A DNA stretch of 64,000 nt from Conyzicola nivalis_A (GCF_040548875.1 NZ_JBEPSJ010000001.1:186001-250000), one strand, 5' to 3'. Numbered from the stretch's first letter, positions 24,601 through 34,020 are shown. The notes: a model not told the origin generated them from the letters alone. Translations and numbers: made by a program.

Positions 24601-25517
24601 CGGAAGACGACGTCCTCGTAGGCGGCGAGAAACTCGCCGAACTCCATCGTGTCGGCGCGCTTGATGCCGGGGACGACCAGCGAACGGGTGCCGTCGGGCT
24701 TCGGGATGTCGATCGCGATGCCGAGGTTGATGTGCGCCGGGGTGACGACCGACGGCTTTCCGTCGACCTCGTCGTAGAAGACGTTCTGGCTCGGGAACTC
24801 CTTGAGCGTCTCGACGATGGCCCAGGCGATGAGGTGGGTGAACGACACCTTTCCGCCGCGGGCGCGCTTGAGGTGGTTGTTGATCACGATGCGGTTGTCG
24901 ATCATGAGCTTCGCGGGGATGGTGCGCACGCTCGTCGCGGTGGGGACCGTGAGGCTCGCGTCCATGTTCGCGGCCAGCGCCTTCGACGCGCCCTTGAGCA
25001 CAGCGGTGACGTTGGCGTCGGGGCCGGGAGCCGCGTCCTTCACGGCGACCGGCGTGGTCGACGTGCTCGGGGCCTGGGCCGGGATCGGCTGGGGCTTCGC
25101 CTCGATGGAGGTCGTGCGAGCGACCGGCTGGTTCGCCGTCGCGGCCACGACGGGCGGTGCCGCGGGTGCCTCGGCGGCCGGAGCCGCCTCTGTGGCCGGA
25201 GCCGCCGACGGGGCCGGCGCATCCGTGACCTCGTCGGGGATCTGCGCCTCGCCGCCGGTCTGGCTCTCGGCCGGCGGGATCACGGTGATCGACGTGGTCG
25301 GGGTCGGGTCGCTGTGCTCGGCGGCCGGGTCGTGCGCCTCGCCCTGCTGATGCGTCTCCGTCGGCCGGTAACTGTCGAGGATCGGCCACCACGACTGATC
25401 GACCGAATTTCGGTCAACCAGGTACCGTTCGTACATTTCGTCTACGAGCCATTCGTTGGCCCCGAACTCGCCAGAAGATCCGTCTTCTGCTGCAAGTCCG
25501 GTCACTTGGCTTGACAC
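21645..25517 (-). CDS. kgd: Multifunctional 2-oxoglutarate metabolism enzyme (fused E2/E1)
   Basis: A 1290-aa actinobacterial Kgd/OdhA, which acts as the E1 of the 2-oxoglutarate dehydrogenase complex and can also act as a decarboxylase in the TCA cycle. Domains in order: an N-terminal E1-type segment EWLVDEMYERYLVDRNSVDQSWWPIL (22-47); a Pro/Ala-rich linker to about 165; an E2 acyltransferase core (170-415) with catalytic YDHRVIQGAGSGEF, His383; then the thiamine-diphosphate E1 domain with GDAAMAGQGIV and NNQVGFTTPP. There is no lipoyl domain, as in other actinobacteria. Start is GTG at 25517, divergent from guaB1. Confidence 0.96.
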   Translation of the reverse strand: MSSQVTGLAAEDGSSGEFGANEWLVDEMYERYLVDRNSVDQSWWPILDSYRPTETHQQGEAHDPAAEHSDPTPTTSITVIPPAESQTGGEAQIPDEVTDAPAPSAAPATEAAPAAEAPAAPPVVAATANQPVARTTSIEAKPQPIPAQAPSTSTTPVAVKDAAPGPDANVTAVLKGASKALAANMDASLTVPTATSVRTIPAKLMIDNRIVINNHLKRARGGKVSFTHLIAWAIVETLKEFPSQNVFYDEVDGKPSVVTPAHINLGIAIDIPKPDGTRSLVVPGIKRADTMEFGEFLAAYEDVVFRGRNNKLTGADYAGNTISLTNPGGIGTEHSVPRLMRGAGTIVGAGALEYPAEFQGASVRTLSELGIGKTITLTSTYDHRVIQGAGSGEFLKKIHERLIGQHDFYESIFSALRIPYDPIHWASDISVDVADNVDKTARVQELINSFRVRGHLMADVDPLEYVQRTHPDLDIASHGLTFWDLDREFVTGGFGGKRSALLRDILGLLRDSYCRTVGIEYMHIQDPAQRKWMQDRVEMPYTKPGHDEQMRILGKLNEAEAFETFLQTKYVGQKRFSLEGSESTIAVLDAILQGSAEDGLEEVAIGMAHRGRLNVLTNIAGKTYGQIFREFEGTQDPRTVHGSGDVKYHLGTEGTFTAADGTTIPVYLAANPSHLEAVDGVLEGIVRAKQDRRPIGSYSVLPVMVHGDAAMAGQGIVVEILQMSQLRGYRTGGTIHLVVNNQVGFTTPPGEGRTSIYSTDVAKTIQAPVFHVNGDDPEAVVRVAQLALAYRQEFHRDVVIDLVSYRRRGHNEGDDPSMTQPLMYNLIEAKRSVRTLYVEGLVGRGDITTEEYEASHQDFQDRLERAFAETHAAQTGSIPVITGDNNAVSDLERPDSQQEDLTGEPESTGVREEVIQLIGDAHNNPPAGFSVHPKLQAMLKKRVDMSRSGSVDWGFGELLALGSLLVEGTPVRMAGQDTRRGTFVQRHAVLHDRQNGQEWLPLGNLKDGQGRFWIYDSLLSEYAALGFEYGYSVERPDALVLWEAQFGDFANGAQTVIDEFISSAEQKWGQRSSVVLLLPHGYEGQGPDHSSARMERFLQLCAENNMTIARPSTPASYFHLLRRQAYARPRRPLVVFTPKAMLRLRGATSEIGDFTSGKFLPVIDDSRVVDKSMVKRVVLTSGKIYYDIIAELDKREEKSIAVVRMEQFYPLPIAEINAVLAGYPDADIVWTQDEPENQGAWPFISLELVKYLDGRTIKVSSRPASASPATGSNKRSGLEQVALIDKALTL

Positions 25518-25564
25518 AGCCGACCGCCCACTCTCAGTTCACTCAGGTTTCGATATCACGGTGA

Positions 25565-25584
25565 GGCGACCAACTCTGGTCGCC
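25565..25584. promoter_or_regulatory. Inverted repeat between kgd and guaB1
   Basis: GGCGACCA-ACTC-TGGTCGCC is a perfect 8-bp inverted repeat in the 133-nt gap between the divergent kgd and guaB1 genes. It may be an operator or a leader hairpin of the kgd transcript. Confidence 0.4.
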
Positions 25585-25637
25585 TTCACTCCAAGGGTAA
25601 TCACATTCTTAACCGCGTGCGGGCACACCAGAGGGTC

Positions 25638-25643
25638 TAACGT
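25638..25643 (+). promoter_or_regulatory. -10 element of guaB1
   Basis: TAACGT, 7 nt before the ATG at 25651. This decides the start against longer in-frame openings. Confidence 0.5.
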
Positions 25644-25650
25644 GAAATTT

Positions 25651-27087
25651 ATGGAGTTCTACGAGACTGCACCCAAGCACGACCTGACTTATTCCGATGT
25701 TTTTCTGGTTCCGAGCGGATCCAACGTGAAAAGCAGGCTTGACGTGTCGCTCGCGCCGGGTGATGGAACCGCGGCCACGATTCCGATCATCTCGGCCAAC
25801 ATGAACTCGGTGACCGGACCGCGCCTCGCCGCGACGCTCGCCAGACGCGGCGGCCTCGGGATCCTCCCGCAGGACATGCACCTTCAAGACCTCGACGCGG
25901 CGATCCGCTGGGTGAAGCGGCAGCCGGTCCCGTGGGACACCCCGCTCGAGCTGGCGCCGGGCGACACGGTCGCGGCGGCCTTGGAGCTGCTTCCGCCGGT
26001 GGTCGGCCAGGGGATCGTCGTGCGCGACGGAGAGGCCCTCCTCGGGTGCATCCCGGCGACCCGCCTGGCCACCGCGCTGCCCGACGCCCGGCTCGGCGAC
26101 CTCATCCACGGTACGCTCACGTCGATCGACGCCGACGACATCGACAGCCCCCGGGCCGCGTTCGACCTCATGGTCGCCGCCGACCTCTACTTCGCTCCGG
26201 TGCTGCGCCACGGCAACCTCGTCGGCACCCTCAGCCGCACGGGCGCCCTTCGCTCCACCATCTACGACAGCGCCGTCGACCGCGACGGCAGGCTCGTCGT
26301 CGGGGCAGCCATCGGCATCAACGGGGACGTGGGGGCGAAGGCACGCGCGCTCGTGGCGGGAGGGGTCGACGTTCTCGTCATCGACACCGCGCACGGCCAC
26401 CAGGCCGGCATGATCCGCGCGATCGCAACCGTGGCGGCGCTCGACCTCGGCGTTCCGATCGTCGCGGGCAACGTCGTGACCCGCGAGGCAGTGCGCGACC
26501 TCGTGAAGGCGGGGGCGAACATCGTGAAGGTCGGCGTCGGCCCGGGCGCCATGTGCACGACCCGCATGATGACGGCCGTCGGCCGCCCCCAGTTCTCGGC
26601 GGTGCTCGAGACGGCGGAGGCGGCCCGCGACGTGGGCGCGCACGTCTGGGCCGACGGCGGGGTGCGCTACCCGCGCGACGTCGCGCTGGCGCTCGCCGCC
26701 GGCGCGGCATCCGTCATGATCGGCTCATGGTTCGCCGGCACGATCGAGGCCCCCGGTTCGCTGGCGATGGATGCGACGGGTCGGCTGTACAAGGAGAGCT
26801 GGGGGATGGCGTCGACGAAGGCGGTGCAGCAGCGCTTCGACCGTCTCGACGCCTACGAGCTCGCTCGCAAGACGCTGTTCGCCGAGGGGATCTCGAGCTC
26901 GCGCATCTACCTCGACCCGTTGCGGCCGTCGCTGGAGGACCTGCTCGACATGATCACCTCGGGCGTGCGCAGTTCGATGAGCTACGCGGGCTCCACCTCG
27001 CTCGGCGAGTTCCACCGCCGGGCGCTCGTCGGCATCCAGTCGGCCGCCGGCTACGAGGAGGGCAAGGCGCTGCCGGTCAGCTGGTAG
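25651..27087 (+). CDS. guaB1: GuaB1-type IMPDH-family protein, probable GMP reductase
   Basis: A 478-aa member of the IMP dehydrogenase / GMP reductase family. It has the N-terminal YSDVFLVPS, a CBS pair inserted at about residues 95-200, and the active-site loop VGPGAMCTTRMMTAVGRPQ with the catalytic Cys. The flap region KESWGMASTKAV follows. In mycobacteria the GuaB1 group has been shown to be a GMP reductase, not an IMP dehydrogenase, so this one probably recycles GMP to IMP with NADPH. The ATG at 25651 is supported by a leaderless-type -10 box; in-frame sequence further upstream lies within the promoter region. Confidence 0.85.
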   Translation: MEFYETAPKHDLTYSDVFLVPSGSNVKSRLDVSLAPGDGTAATIPIISANMNSVTGPRLAATLARRGGLGILPQDMHLQDLDAAIRWVKRQPVPWDTPLELAPGDTVAAALELLPPVVGQGIVVRDGEALLGCIPATRLATALPDARLGDLIHGTLTSIDADDIDSPRAAFDLMVAADLYFAPVLRHGNLVGTLSRTGALRSTIYDSAVDRDGRLVVGAAIGINGDVGAKARALVAGGVDVLVIDTAHGHQAGMIRAIATVAALDLGVPIVAGNVVTREAVRDLVKAGANIVKVGVGPGAMCTTRMMTAVGRPQFSAVLETAEAARDVGAHVWADGGVRYPRDVALALAAGAASVMIGSWFAGTIEAPGSLAMDATGRLYKESWGMASTKAVQQRFDRLDAYELARKTLFAEGISSSRIYLDPLRPSLEDLLDMITSGVRSSMSYAGSTSLGEFHRRALVGIQSAAGYEEGKALPVSW

Positions 27088-27148
27088 TCCGATGCGCTGT
27101 GGGCGAATTCGGGCCGTGCACCGGCTGCCGCTGAGCAAACCCCGCATA

Positions 27149-27154
27149 TACTCG
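27149..27154 (+). promoter_or_regulatory. -10 element upstream of the CNNM operon
   Basis: TATACT, a near-consensus -10, in the 148-nt gap before the first CNNM gene, about 80 nt from its ATG. It gives a real 5' leader, unlike most first genes here. Nothing else is recognised in the gap. Confidence 0.45.
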
Positions 27155-27235
27155 ATCAGATAATGGACGACCCCCCTTCACACTTGCCCATGCCCACTGC
27201 GTCGACCGTGCTCCTTCTGGGGCGCGTGAGTCTCC

Positions 27236-28564
27236 ATGTCTGAGTGGTTGCTCCTCGGCCTCGGGCTCATCCTGACAGTCGGAACCGGCCTCTTCGTCGC
27301 TTCCGAATTCTCGCTCGTCAACCTCGACCGTTCCGACCTCGAGGTCAGGCAGTCCAAGGGCGAGCGGGGTCTCGGCATGACGATCAGCGCGCTCAAGCGC
27401 ACCTCGACGCATCTCTCCAGCGCGCAGCTGGGCATCACGCTGACGACGCTGCTCACCGGATACACGATGGAGCCCGCGTTCAGCGCGCTGCTCACGCCCT
27501 CGCTCACCGCGATCGGGCTGCCCACGGCCGCCATCTCCCCCACCGCCACGATCGTCGCCGTGTTCATCGCGACACTGCTGTCGATGATCATCGGCGAGCT
27601 GGTGCCGAAGAACTTCGCGCTCGCGTTGCCGCTGCACACCGCGAAGCTGGTGATCCCCTTCCAGATCGGTTTCACCGCGGTCTTCAAACCGGCCGTCGCG
27701 CTGCTGAACAACACCGCCAACGCCATCATCCGCTCGTTCGGTATCGAACCGAAGGAAGAGCTGTCTGGCGCGCGCACCGCAGAAGAGCTGTCGTCGCTCG
27801 TGCGCCGGTCCGCGCGTGAGGGCAGCCTCGAGACCGACACCGCCACGCTGCTGGCCCGCACGCTGGCCTTCTCCGACCACACGGCTCAAGACGTGATGAC
27901 GCCCCGCCCGCGCCTGAAGAGCGTCGACCGCACCGACTCGGCCTTCGACGTGATCGAGCTCGCGCGCACCACCGGGCTCTCCCGGTTCCCCGTGATCGAC
28001 GACAGCATCGACGACGTCGTGGGCATCGTGCACGTCAAGCAGGCGGTCGCCGTGCCGCGGGAGAAGCGAGTGGATGTCCCGGTGTCTGCCCTGCAGTCGG
28101 AGCCGCTGCGCGTGCCGGAGACCATGAAGCTCGACTCGCTGCTCGCGGAGCTCCGCGGTCGCGGCTATCAGATGGCCGTCGTGCTCGACGAGTACGGCGG
28201 AACGGCCGGAGTAGCCACCCTGGAGGATCTCGTCGAGGAGCTCGTGGGCGAGGTGTCCGACGAGCACGACCGCACCAAGGCCGACGTGGTGAGATCGCGC
28301 GACTGGTTCACCTTCCCCGGCATCCTGCGCCCCGACGAACTGCTCGAGCGCACGGGAGTCGTCGTGCCCGAGGAGGGCCCGTTCGAGACCGTCGCCGGCT
28401 GGCTGATGAGCGAACTGGGCAGGCTGCCGGTGGTCGGCGACGTCGTCGAGCACGAGCACGGCCGGTTCCGCATCGAGCGGCTCGACGGCCGCCGCATCGA
28501 CAGGGTGCGGTACACGCCGACCCCGGTGACGACCGACGACGAGAGCGAGGTGAAGGCGAAATGA
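27236..28564 (+). CDS. CNNM/hemolysin-family ion transporter (DUF21-CBS-CorC)
   Basis: A 442-aa member of the CNNM/CorC family, implicated in magnesium or cobalt transport. The DUF21 membrane domain covers residues 1-190 with four helices and the conserved SEFSLVNLDRSDLEVRQ and GELVPKNFALALP. A CBS pair (about 210-330) begins after QDVMTPRPRLKSVD. The C-terminal CorC_HlyC domain holds LDEYGGTAGVATLEDLVEELVGEVSDEHD and ends near 430. It overlaps the next gene, a shorter paralogue, by 4 nt; the two may form a heterodimer. The historical name hemolysin does not imply toxin activity. Confidence 0.88.
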   Translation: MSEWLLLGLGLILTVGTGLFVASEFSLVNLDRSDLEVRQSKGERGLGMTISALKRTSTHLSSAQLGITLTTLLTGYTMEPAFSALLTPSLTAIGLPTAAISPTATIVAVFIATLLSMIIGELVPKNFALALPLHTAKLVIPFQIGFTAVFKPAVALLNNTANAIIRSFGIEPKEELSGARTAEELSSLVRRSAREGSLETDTATLLARTLAFSDHTAQDVMTPRPRLKSVDRTDSAFDVIELARTTGLSRFPVIDDSIDDVVGIVHVKQAVAVPREKRVDVPVSALQSEPLRVPETMKLDSLLAELRGRGYQMAVVLDEYGGTAGVATLEDLVEELVGEVSDEHDRTKADVVRSRDWFTFPGILRPDELLERTGVVVPEEGPFETVAGWLMSELGRLPVVGDVVEHEHGRFRIERLDGRRIDRVRYTPTPVTTDDESEVKAK

Positions 28565-29601
28565 GCGAATCCCTCCCGGGCATCCTCTGGCTCGTCGTGC
28601 TGCTGCTCGTCAATGCCTTCTTCGTCGGCGCCGAGTTCGCCGTCATCTCCGCCCGACGCTCGCAGATCGAGCCGAAGGCCGAGGCCGGCTCCCGCGCCGC
28701 GAAGACCACGCTGTGGGCGATGGAGCACGCCACGCTGATGCTGGCCGTGAGCCAGCTCGGCATCACGGTGTGCTCGCTGCTCATCCTCAACGTCTCCGAG
28801 CCGGCGATCCACCACCTGCTCGAGGTGCCTCTGGCCTGGACGGGCATCCCCGAAGAGCTCAGCGGTGTCATCGCGTTCGTGATCGCACTGCTGCTGGTCT
28901 CGTTCCTGCACGTCGTCATCGGCGAGATGGTGCCGAAGAACATCGCCTTCTCGATTCCCGACCGGGCTGCGCTGCTGCTCGCCCCGCCGCTCGTGTTCGT
29001 CGGCAACGTGTTCAAGCCCGTCATCGTGGCGCTGAACGCGACGGCGAACGGCGTCGTGCGCCTGTTCGGCGTCACCCCGAAGTCGGAGGCGAACAGCGTC
29101 TTCACCCTCGGCGAGGTCGCCAACATCGTCGCCCAGTCGACCAAGGAGGGCGTGCTCACCGACTCCACGGGCGCGCTGCTGGCGGCGTTCGAGTTCACCG
29201 AGAAGAAGGTTCAGGACATCGCCATCGGCGTCAAAGACCTCGTGACCCTGCCGGAAGACGCGTCTCCGGCCGACGTCGAGCGCGCGGTGGCGCAGCGCGG
29301 ATTCTCGCGCTACATCCTCGTCGACGACGAGAACGAGCCCACCGGCTACCTGCACCTGAAAGACGTCATCGACCTCGACGGCGACGAGTTCACCGAGCCG
29401 GTTCCGCCCAAGCGCATCCGCCAGCTGATCTCGATCTTCCGCAGCACCGACCTCGAGGACGCCCTCGCCACCATGCGCCGCTCCGGCGTGCACGTGGCGC
29501 GCGCGTTCGACGAGAACGGCGCGACCCAGGGCGTGCTGTTCCTCGAGGACATCATCGAGGAGCTCGTCGGCGAGGTGCAGGACGCGACGCGACGCATGTA
29601 G
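28561..29601 (+). CDS. Second CNNM-family transporter, short form
   Basis: A 346-aa paralogue of the preceding gene with the same DUF21 membrane domain (FFVGAEFAVISARRSQIEPKAE; GEMVPKNIAFSIPD) and a CBS pair (about 205-340). It ends soon after LFLEDIIEELVGEVQDATRRM, so it lacks the CorC_HlyC domain of its partner. The pairing of a long and a short CNNM protein by a 4-nt overlap is common in actinobacteria and suggests a two-subunit transporter. Ion specificity cannot be read from sequence. Confidence 0.88.
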   Translation: MSESLPGILWLVVLLLVNAFFVGAEFAVISARRSQIEPKAEAGSRAAKTTLWAMEHATLMLAVSQLGITVCSLLILNVSEPAIHHLLEVPLAWTGIPEELSGVIAFVIALLLVSFLHVVIGEMVPKNIAFSIPDRAALLLAPPLVFVGNVFKPVIVALNATANGVVRLFGVTPKSEANSVFTLGEVANIVAQSTKEGVLTDSTGALLAAFEFTEKKVQDIAIGVKDLVTLPEDASPADVERAVAQRGFSRYILVDDENEPTGYLHLKDVIDLDGDEFTEPVPPKRIRQLISIFRSTDLEDALATMRRSGVHVARAFDENGATQGVLFLEDIIEELVGEVQDATRRM

Positions 29602-29604
29602 CGT

Positions 29605-29976
29605 CTAGCGGGCCTCGTCATCCTGGCGGCGCTCGTGCAGGAGTGCCTCCAGGCGGTCGATCTCGGCCTGCTTGCTGTGGTACTCGATCTCCCGGTCGAG
29701 GTCGGCGAGCTCCTGCTCCGTCGTGCGCGCGCGCCCGACCTGGTCGTCGGGCCGCTCGCTCCTGCGCGGGTCGCCGAAGGTTCCGCGGTCGACCGGGGTG
29801 TCGTACTCGCGTCCGACCGCGAACCACAGGATGCTGCCGACGAGCGGCAGCAGCACGACGAGCAGCACCCAGACGAGCTTGGGCAGGTGCTTCACCTGCC
29901 CGTCCTGCCGGGTGATGATGTCGGCGAGAGCGCCGATGACGACAACCAGGAGGACCACAGACAGCACCGCGTACAT
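29605..29976 (-). CDS. Small membrane protein with PLDc_N domain
   Basis: A 123-aa protein with two membrane helices (residues 2-20 and 32-53) in the pattern of the phospholipase D N-terminal (PLDc_N) domain: PKLVWVLLVVLLPLVGSILWFAVGR. The catalytic nuclease part is absent. The C-terminal 40 residues are highly charged and heptad-like (EQELADLDREIEYHSKQAEIDRL), probably a short coiled coil in the cytoplasm. Function is unknown. Its 3' end lies 3 nt from the convergent CNNM gene, and it has a leaderless-type promoter. Confidence 0.8.
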   Translation of the reverse strand: MYAVLSVVLLVVVIGALADIITRQDGQVKHLPKLVWVLLVVLLPLVGSILWFAVGREYDTPVDRGTFGDPRRSERPDDQVGRARTTEQELADLDREIEYHSKQAEIDRLEALLHERRQDDEAR

Positions 29977-29983
29977 GAGCGAA

Positions 29984-29989
29984 ATTCTA
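29984..29989 (-). promoter_or_regulatory. -10 element of the PLDc_N gene
   Basis: TAGAAT on the minus strand, 7 nt before the ATG at 29976. Confidence 0.5.
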
Positions 29990-30066
29990 TTGATTGGCCG
30001 CGGTGTTTGTCGAGAGTGCTCTGCTCAGCCGAGAGCGCTCTGCAAGTCGAGAGAGCCCTGGCCGGG

Positions 30067-31152
<1,086 letters not shown>

Positions 31153-31176
31153 GAGTCTCCTGGTAGTGGTCCGCGC

Positions 31177-31794
31177 TCAGGCGGCGAGTGCGGTGAGGAA
31201 CTGGCGAAGACCCTCGGCATGCACGAAGTGGTGCACCGTCGCGCCGAGTTCTGCCGCGGCATCCGTGTTGATCTTCTTGTTGTCTACGAAGACGAGTTGG
31301 GCCGGCGTTATTCCCAGCCCGTCGGTGACCTCGAGGTAGATGCCGGGGCTCGGCTTGATCGCGTCCATCTCGGCGCTCACGAACACCCTCTCGAAGAACT
31401 GGGCCATGGGGGAGAAGCGGAACGGAGACGCGAAGTCGAAGCCGGCGTTCGACAGCAGCGCGACGCGCGTGCCTCCCGCGTGCAGCTCGGCGATGAGGTC
31501 GACGACCTCGGTCTCGACGCTGATCCAGCTCGTGAAGTCGGCGGCCCACAGCCGCTGCACCGTCGACGCCGACCAGGCCGAGCCGGTGTCGGCCGCGACG
31601 AGGGCCCAGTATTCGGGAACGCTGATCGTTCCTCGGTCGAGGCCGTCGCGGTGCGACCAGTAGCTCGCCCAGAACGGTTCGGCGTCGGCGTCGGCGATCT
31701 CGACGATAGCCGCCCTGGCCGCCGCGCTCGGCTCGAGGGATATCACCTCGCCGTAGTCGAAGACAACAACCCGGTCGGCGATATGCAGCGTCAT
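31177..31794 (-). CDS. HAD-superfamily hydrolase
   Basis: A 205-aa HAD hydrolase of subfamily I with an alpha-helical cap. Motif I is VVFDYGEVI: the nucleophile Asp is kept but the usual second Asp is Gly, as in the haloacid-dehalogenase/epoxide-hydrolase N-domain group. Motif II is ALLSNAG, motif III the Lys in DAIKPSPGIY, and motif IV FVDNKKIN. The missing general acid/base Asp means phosphatase activity cannot be assumed; substrate is unknown. It is divergent from nnrD by 23 nt. Confidence 0.85.
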   Translation of the reverse strand: MTLHIADRVVVFDYGEVISLEPSAAARAAIVEIADADAEPFWASYWSHRDGLDRGTISVPEYWALVAADTGSAWSASTVQRLWAADFTSWISVETEVVDLIAELHAGGTRVALLSNAGFDFASPFRFSPMAQFFERVFVSAEMDAIKPSPGIYLEVTDGLGITPAQLVFVDNKKINTDAAAELGATVHHFVHAEGLRQFLTALAA

Positions 31795-31804
31795 GCATCC
31801 AAAC

Positions 31805-31810
31805 TAGCCT
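31805..31810 (+). promoter_or_regulatory. -10 element of nnrD
   Basis: TAGCCT, 7 nt before the ATG at 31818. Confidence 0.5.
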
Positions 31811-31817
31811 GTGAGCT

Positions 31818-32654
31818 ATGCCCCGAATCACAGCGACCGACTACGCCCCATGGACCGCCGCGGACGCTGCTCGCCACATAGCGGTGCCCGTGCCGGGCGA
31901 CGACAAGTACTCGCGCGGCGTGCTCGGGGTCATCACCGGGTCGGACCAGTACCCGGGGGCGGCCGTGCTGGGCGTGGAGGCGGCGCTGCGCACGGGTGTG
32001 GGAATGGTGCGATACCTGGGCGGCGAACGGTCGTCGACGCTCGTCCTGCAGCGTCGGCCGGAGGCGGTGACGAGCGAGGGGCGCGTGCAGGCGTGGCTCA
32101 TCGGCTCGGGCATGGATCACGAGTCGCGCGACGAGGCGGCCGTGGCCTGGTCGACGCTCGCGATGGCGCAGGCGCTCCCGACCGTGCTCGACGGGGGAGC
32201 GATCGACCTGCACGAGGTGAAGCGGGGACCGGTCGTGATCACCCCGCACTTCGGCGAGCTGGCCAGGGTGCTCGGAGCGGACAAGGGCGAGGTCGCCGCG
32301 GACCCCGCGGCCTGGGCGGCGCGCGCGGCCGACCGGCTCGGGGTGACGGTGCTGCTCAAGGGCAGCCGCACCTATGTCGCGGGCGGCGGCGTGGCGCTGG
32401 TCGCGGCGTCCGCGCCGAGCTGGCTCGCCACGGCGGGGGCGGGCGACGCCCTCGGCGGTATCCTCGGCGCGCTCGTGGCCACTCATGCCGATGCGATCGC
32501 CGCCGACCCCGCGGTGCTCGCGCGACTGGCGGCGTCGGCGTCTGTCATCCACGGCCTCGCGGCGCACCGCGCGAGCGTCGGCGGCCCGCTCACCATCCTC
32601 GACCTCGCGGCGGCGGTGCCAGGAGTCATCTCCGGGCTGCTGTCGCGCGGCTAG
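31818..32654 (+). CDS. nnrD: ADP-dependent NAD(P)H-hydrate dehydratase
   Basis: NnrD repairs hydrated NAD(P)H by ATP- or ADP-dependent dehydration. The 278-aa protein is the ribokinase-fold dehydratase alone, without the N-terminal NnrE epimerase domain found fused in many bacteria. Motifs are GVLGVITGSDQYPGAAVLG near residue 35, GPVVITPHFGELARVLG, and the anion-hole sequence WLATAGAGDALGGILGAL. It is followed 5 nt later by a GT87-like gene. The epimerase must be encoded elsewhere. Confidence 0.92.
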   Translation: MPRITATDYAPWTAADAARHIAVPVPGDDKYSRGVLGVITGSDQYPGAAVLGVEAALRTGVGMVRYLGGERSSTLVLQRRPEAVTSEGRVQAWLIGSGMDHESRDEAAVAWSTLAMAQALPTVLDGGAIDLHEVKRGPVVITPHFGELARVLGADKGEVAADPAAWAARAADRLGVTVLLKGSRTYVAGGGVALVAASAPSWLATAGAGDALGGILGALVATHADAIAADPAVLARLAASASVIHGLAAHRASVGGPLTILDLAAAVPGVISGLLSRG

Positions 32655-32659
32655 CCCCG

Positions 32660-34018
32660 GTGTCGGAGCGACCCCGGTCGAACCGGGACGCTCTGTCGGA
32701 CCACGCCGTGCCGTCTGACCGCGCCGCGCCCTCGAACAGCGCCGTGCCGTCTAAGAGCGTCGTGCCGTCGAAACGCGCCATGCCGTGGAGCAGCGCCGCG
32801 CTGTCCAGTCGCGGCCTGCTGTGGGTCGCGTTCGTGGCCGTGCACCTGTGGCTCGGCATGCTGTGCCTGTTCGGTCCCGGCTACCCGCTCGGCGACGTCA
32901 CGGTCGTCTACCGGCTCTGGGTCGACCAGATCGTGCTCGGCGACTACTGGGTCGGCATCGACGGCGTGTGGGTCTACCCCATCCTCGCGATCGCCCCCAT
33001 GCTGGCCGCCTTCGCCCTCGGCCCGGCCGTGTACGCGAGCACGTGGTTGACGATCGTGATGCTGGTCGACGCCGTGGCGTTCGCAGCCATCACCGGCTGG
33101 CTCACGAGCCGCAACCGCGCCGTCGTCGGCTGGTGGTGGATCGGCTTCCTCCTGCTGCTGGGCCCGGTCGCGGTGGCGCGCATCGACGCCATCACGGTGG
33201 CGCTGGCGATAGTCGGCGTGCTGCTGCTGGCCACCCGCCCCGTCGCAGCCGCGGTCGTGCTCGCCGTCGCCACCTGGGTCAAGGTGTGGCCAGCCGCGCT
33301 GCTCGCCGCGGTCGTCATCACGCACCGGCGGCGCCGCGGGATCGTGCTCGCGGCCCTGGCGGTCAGCGCCGCGGTCGTCGCGATCGCACTGCTGTTCGGC
33401 AGCGGCGGCAACGTCTTCAGCTTCGTGACACAGCAGACAGGGCGCGGCCTGCAGGTCGAGGCGCCCATCAGCATGGTCTGGCTCTGGCAGGCGGCGCTCG
33501 GCTCGCCGAGCACGTCGATCTACTACGACCAGCAGATCCTCACGTACCAGTTCGTCGGCGACGGAGTGGCGGCCACGGCGAGCCTGATGACGCCGGTCCT
33601 GGCGCTCGCCGCGCTCGCCGTCGCGGCCCTGGGCGTGTGGGGCGTGATGCGGGGTGCCCGGTCGAGCGCCCTCCTCGCCCCGCTCGCGCTGGCCCTCGTC
33701 ACCACGCTGATCGCCTTCAACAAGGTGGGCTCGCCGCAGTTCATCTCCTGGCTCGCGGTTCCCGTCGTACTCGGGCTGGCCACCCGACTCGCCGGCCACG
33801 GGCGCTCGTTCCGTTTTCCCGCGATCCTCGTGCTCGTGGTCGCGGCGCTCACCCAGTCGTTTTATCCTTATCTGTACAACGAGTTGCTCTCCCTCGACCC
33901 GATCCTGGTCCTCGCCATCACCGTGAGAAACCTGCTGTTGTTCGTGGTTCTCGCCTGGGCGATTCGCGAGGTGGTGGTCGTCGCCCTCGACGCCGCGTCT
34001 CCCCGAGCGAAGGAATAA
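32660..34018 (+). CDS. GT87-like polyprenol-phosphate glycosyltransferase (multi-TM)
   Basis: A 452-aa integral membrane protein with about ten helices, resembling the GT87/DUF2029 group of mannosyltransferases that use polyprenol-phosphate sugars at the outer face of the membrane. Supporting segments are PLGDVTVVYRLWVDQIVLGDYWVGIDGVWVYPILAI and NKVGSPQFISWLAVP, where conserved acidic and aromatic residues lie in loops. The GTG at 32660 follows nnrD closely. Residues 13-48 consist of six-residue repeats (SDHAVP, SDRAAP, SNSAVP, SKSVVP, SKRAMP) that look non-conserved; an ATG at 32780 after most of them is an alternative start. Confidence 0.7.
   Translation: MSERPRSNRDALSDHAVPSDRAAPSNSAVPSKSVVPSKRAMPWSSAALSSRGLLWVAFVAVHLWLGMLCLFGPGYPLGDVTVVYRLWVDQIVLGDYWVGIDGVWVYPILAIAPMLAAFALGPAVYASTWLTIVMLVDAVAFAAITGWLTSRNRAVVGWWWIGFLLLLGPVAVARIDAITVALAIVGVLLLATRPVAAAVVLAVATWVKVWPAALLAAVVITHRRRRGIVLAALAVSAAVVAIALLFGSGGNVFSFVTQQTGRGLQVEAPISMVWLWQAALGSPSTSIYYDQQILTYQFVGDGVAATASLMTPVLALAALAVAALGVWGVMRGARSSALLAPLALALVTTLIAFNKVGSPQFISWLAVPVVLGLATRLAGHGRSFRFPAILVLVVAALTQSFYPYLYNELLSLDPILVLAITVRNLLLFVVLAWAIREVVVVALDAASPRAKE
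32696..32803 (+). repeat. 18-bp tandem repeat inside the GT87-like gene
   Basis: Six degenerate 18-bp units start at 32696, 32714, 32732, 32750, 32768 and 32786; an example is TCGAACAGCGCCGTGCCG. Each encodes a Ser-x-x-Ala-Val-Pro-like hexapeptide in the N-terminal tail. Confidence 0.8.
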
Positions 34019-34020
34019 TC

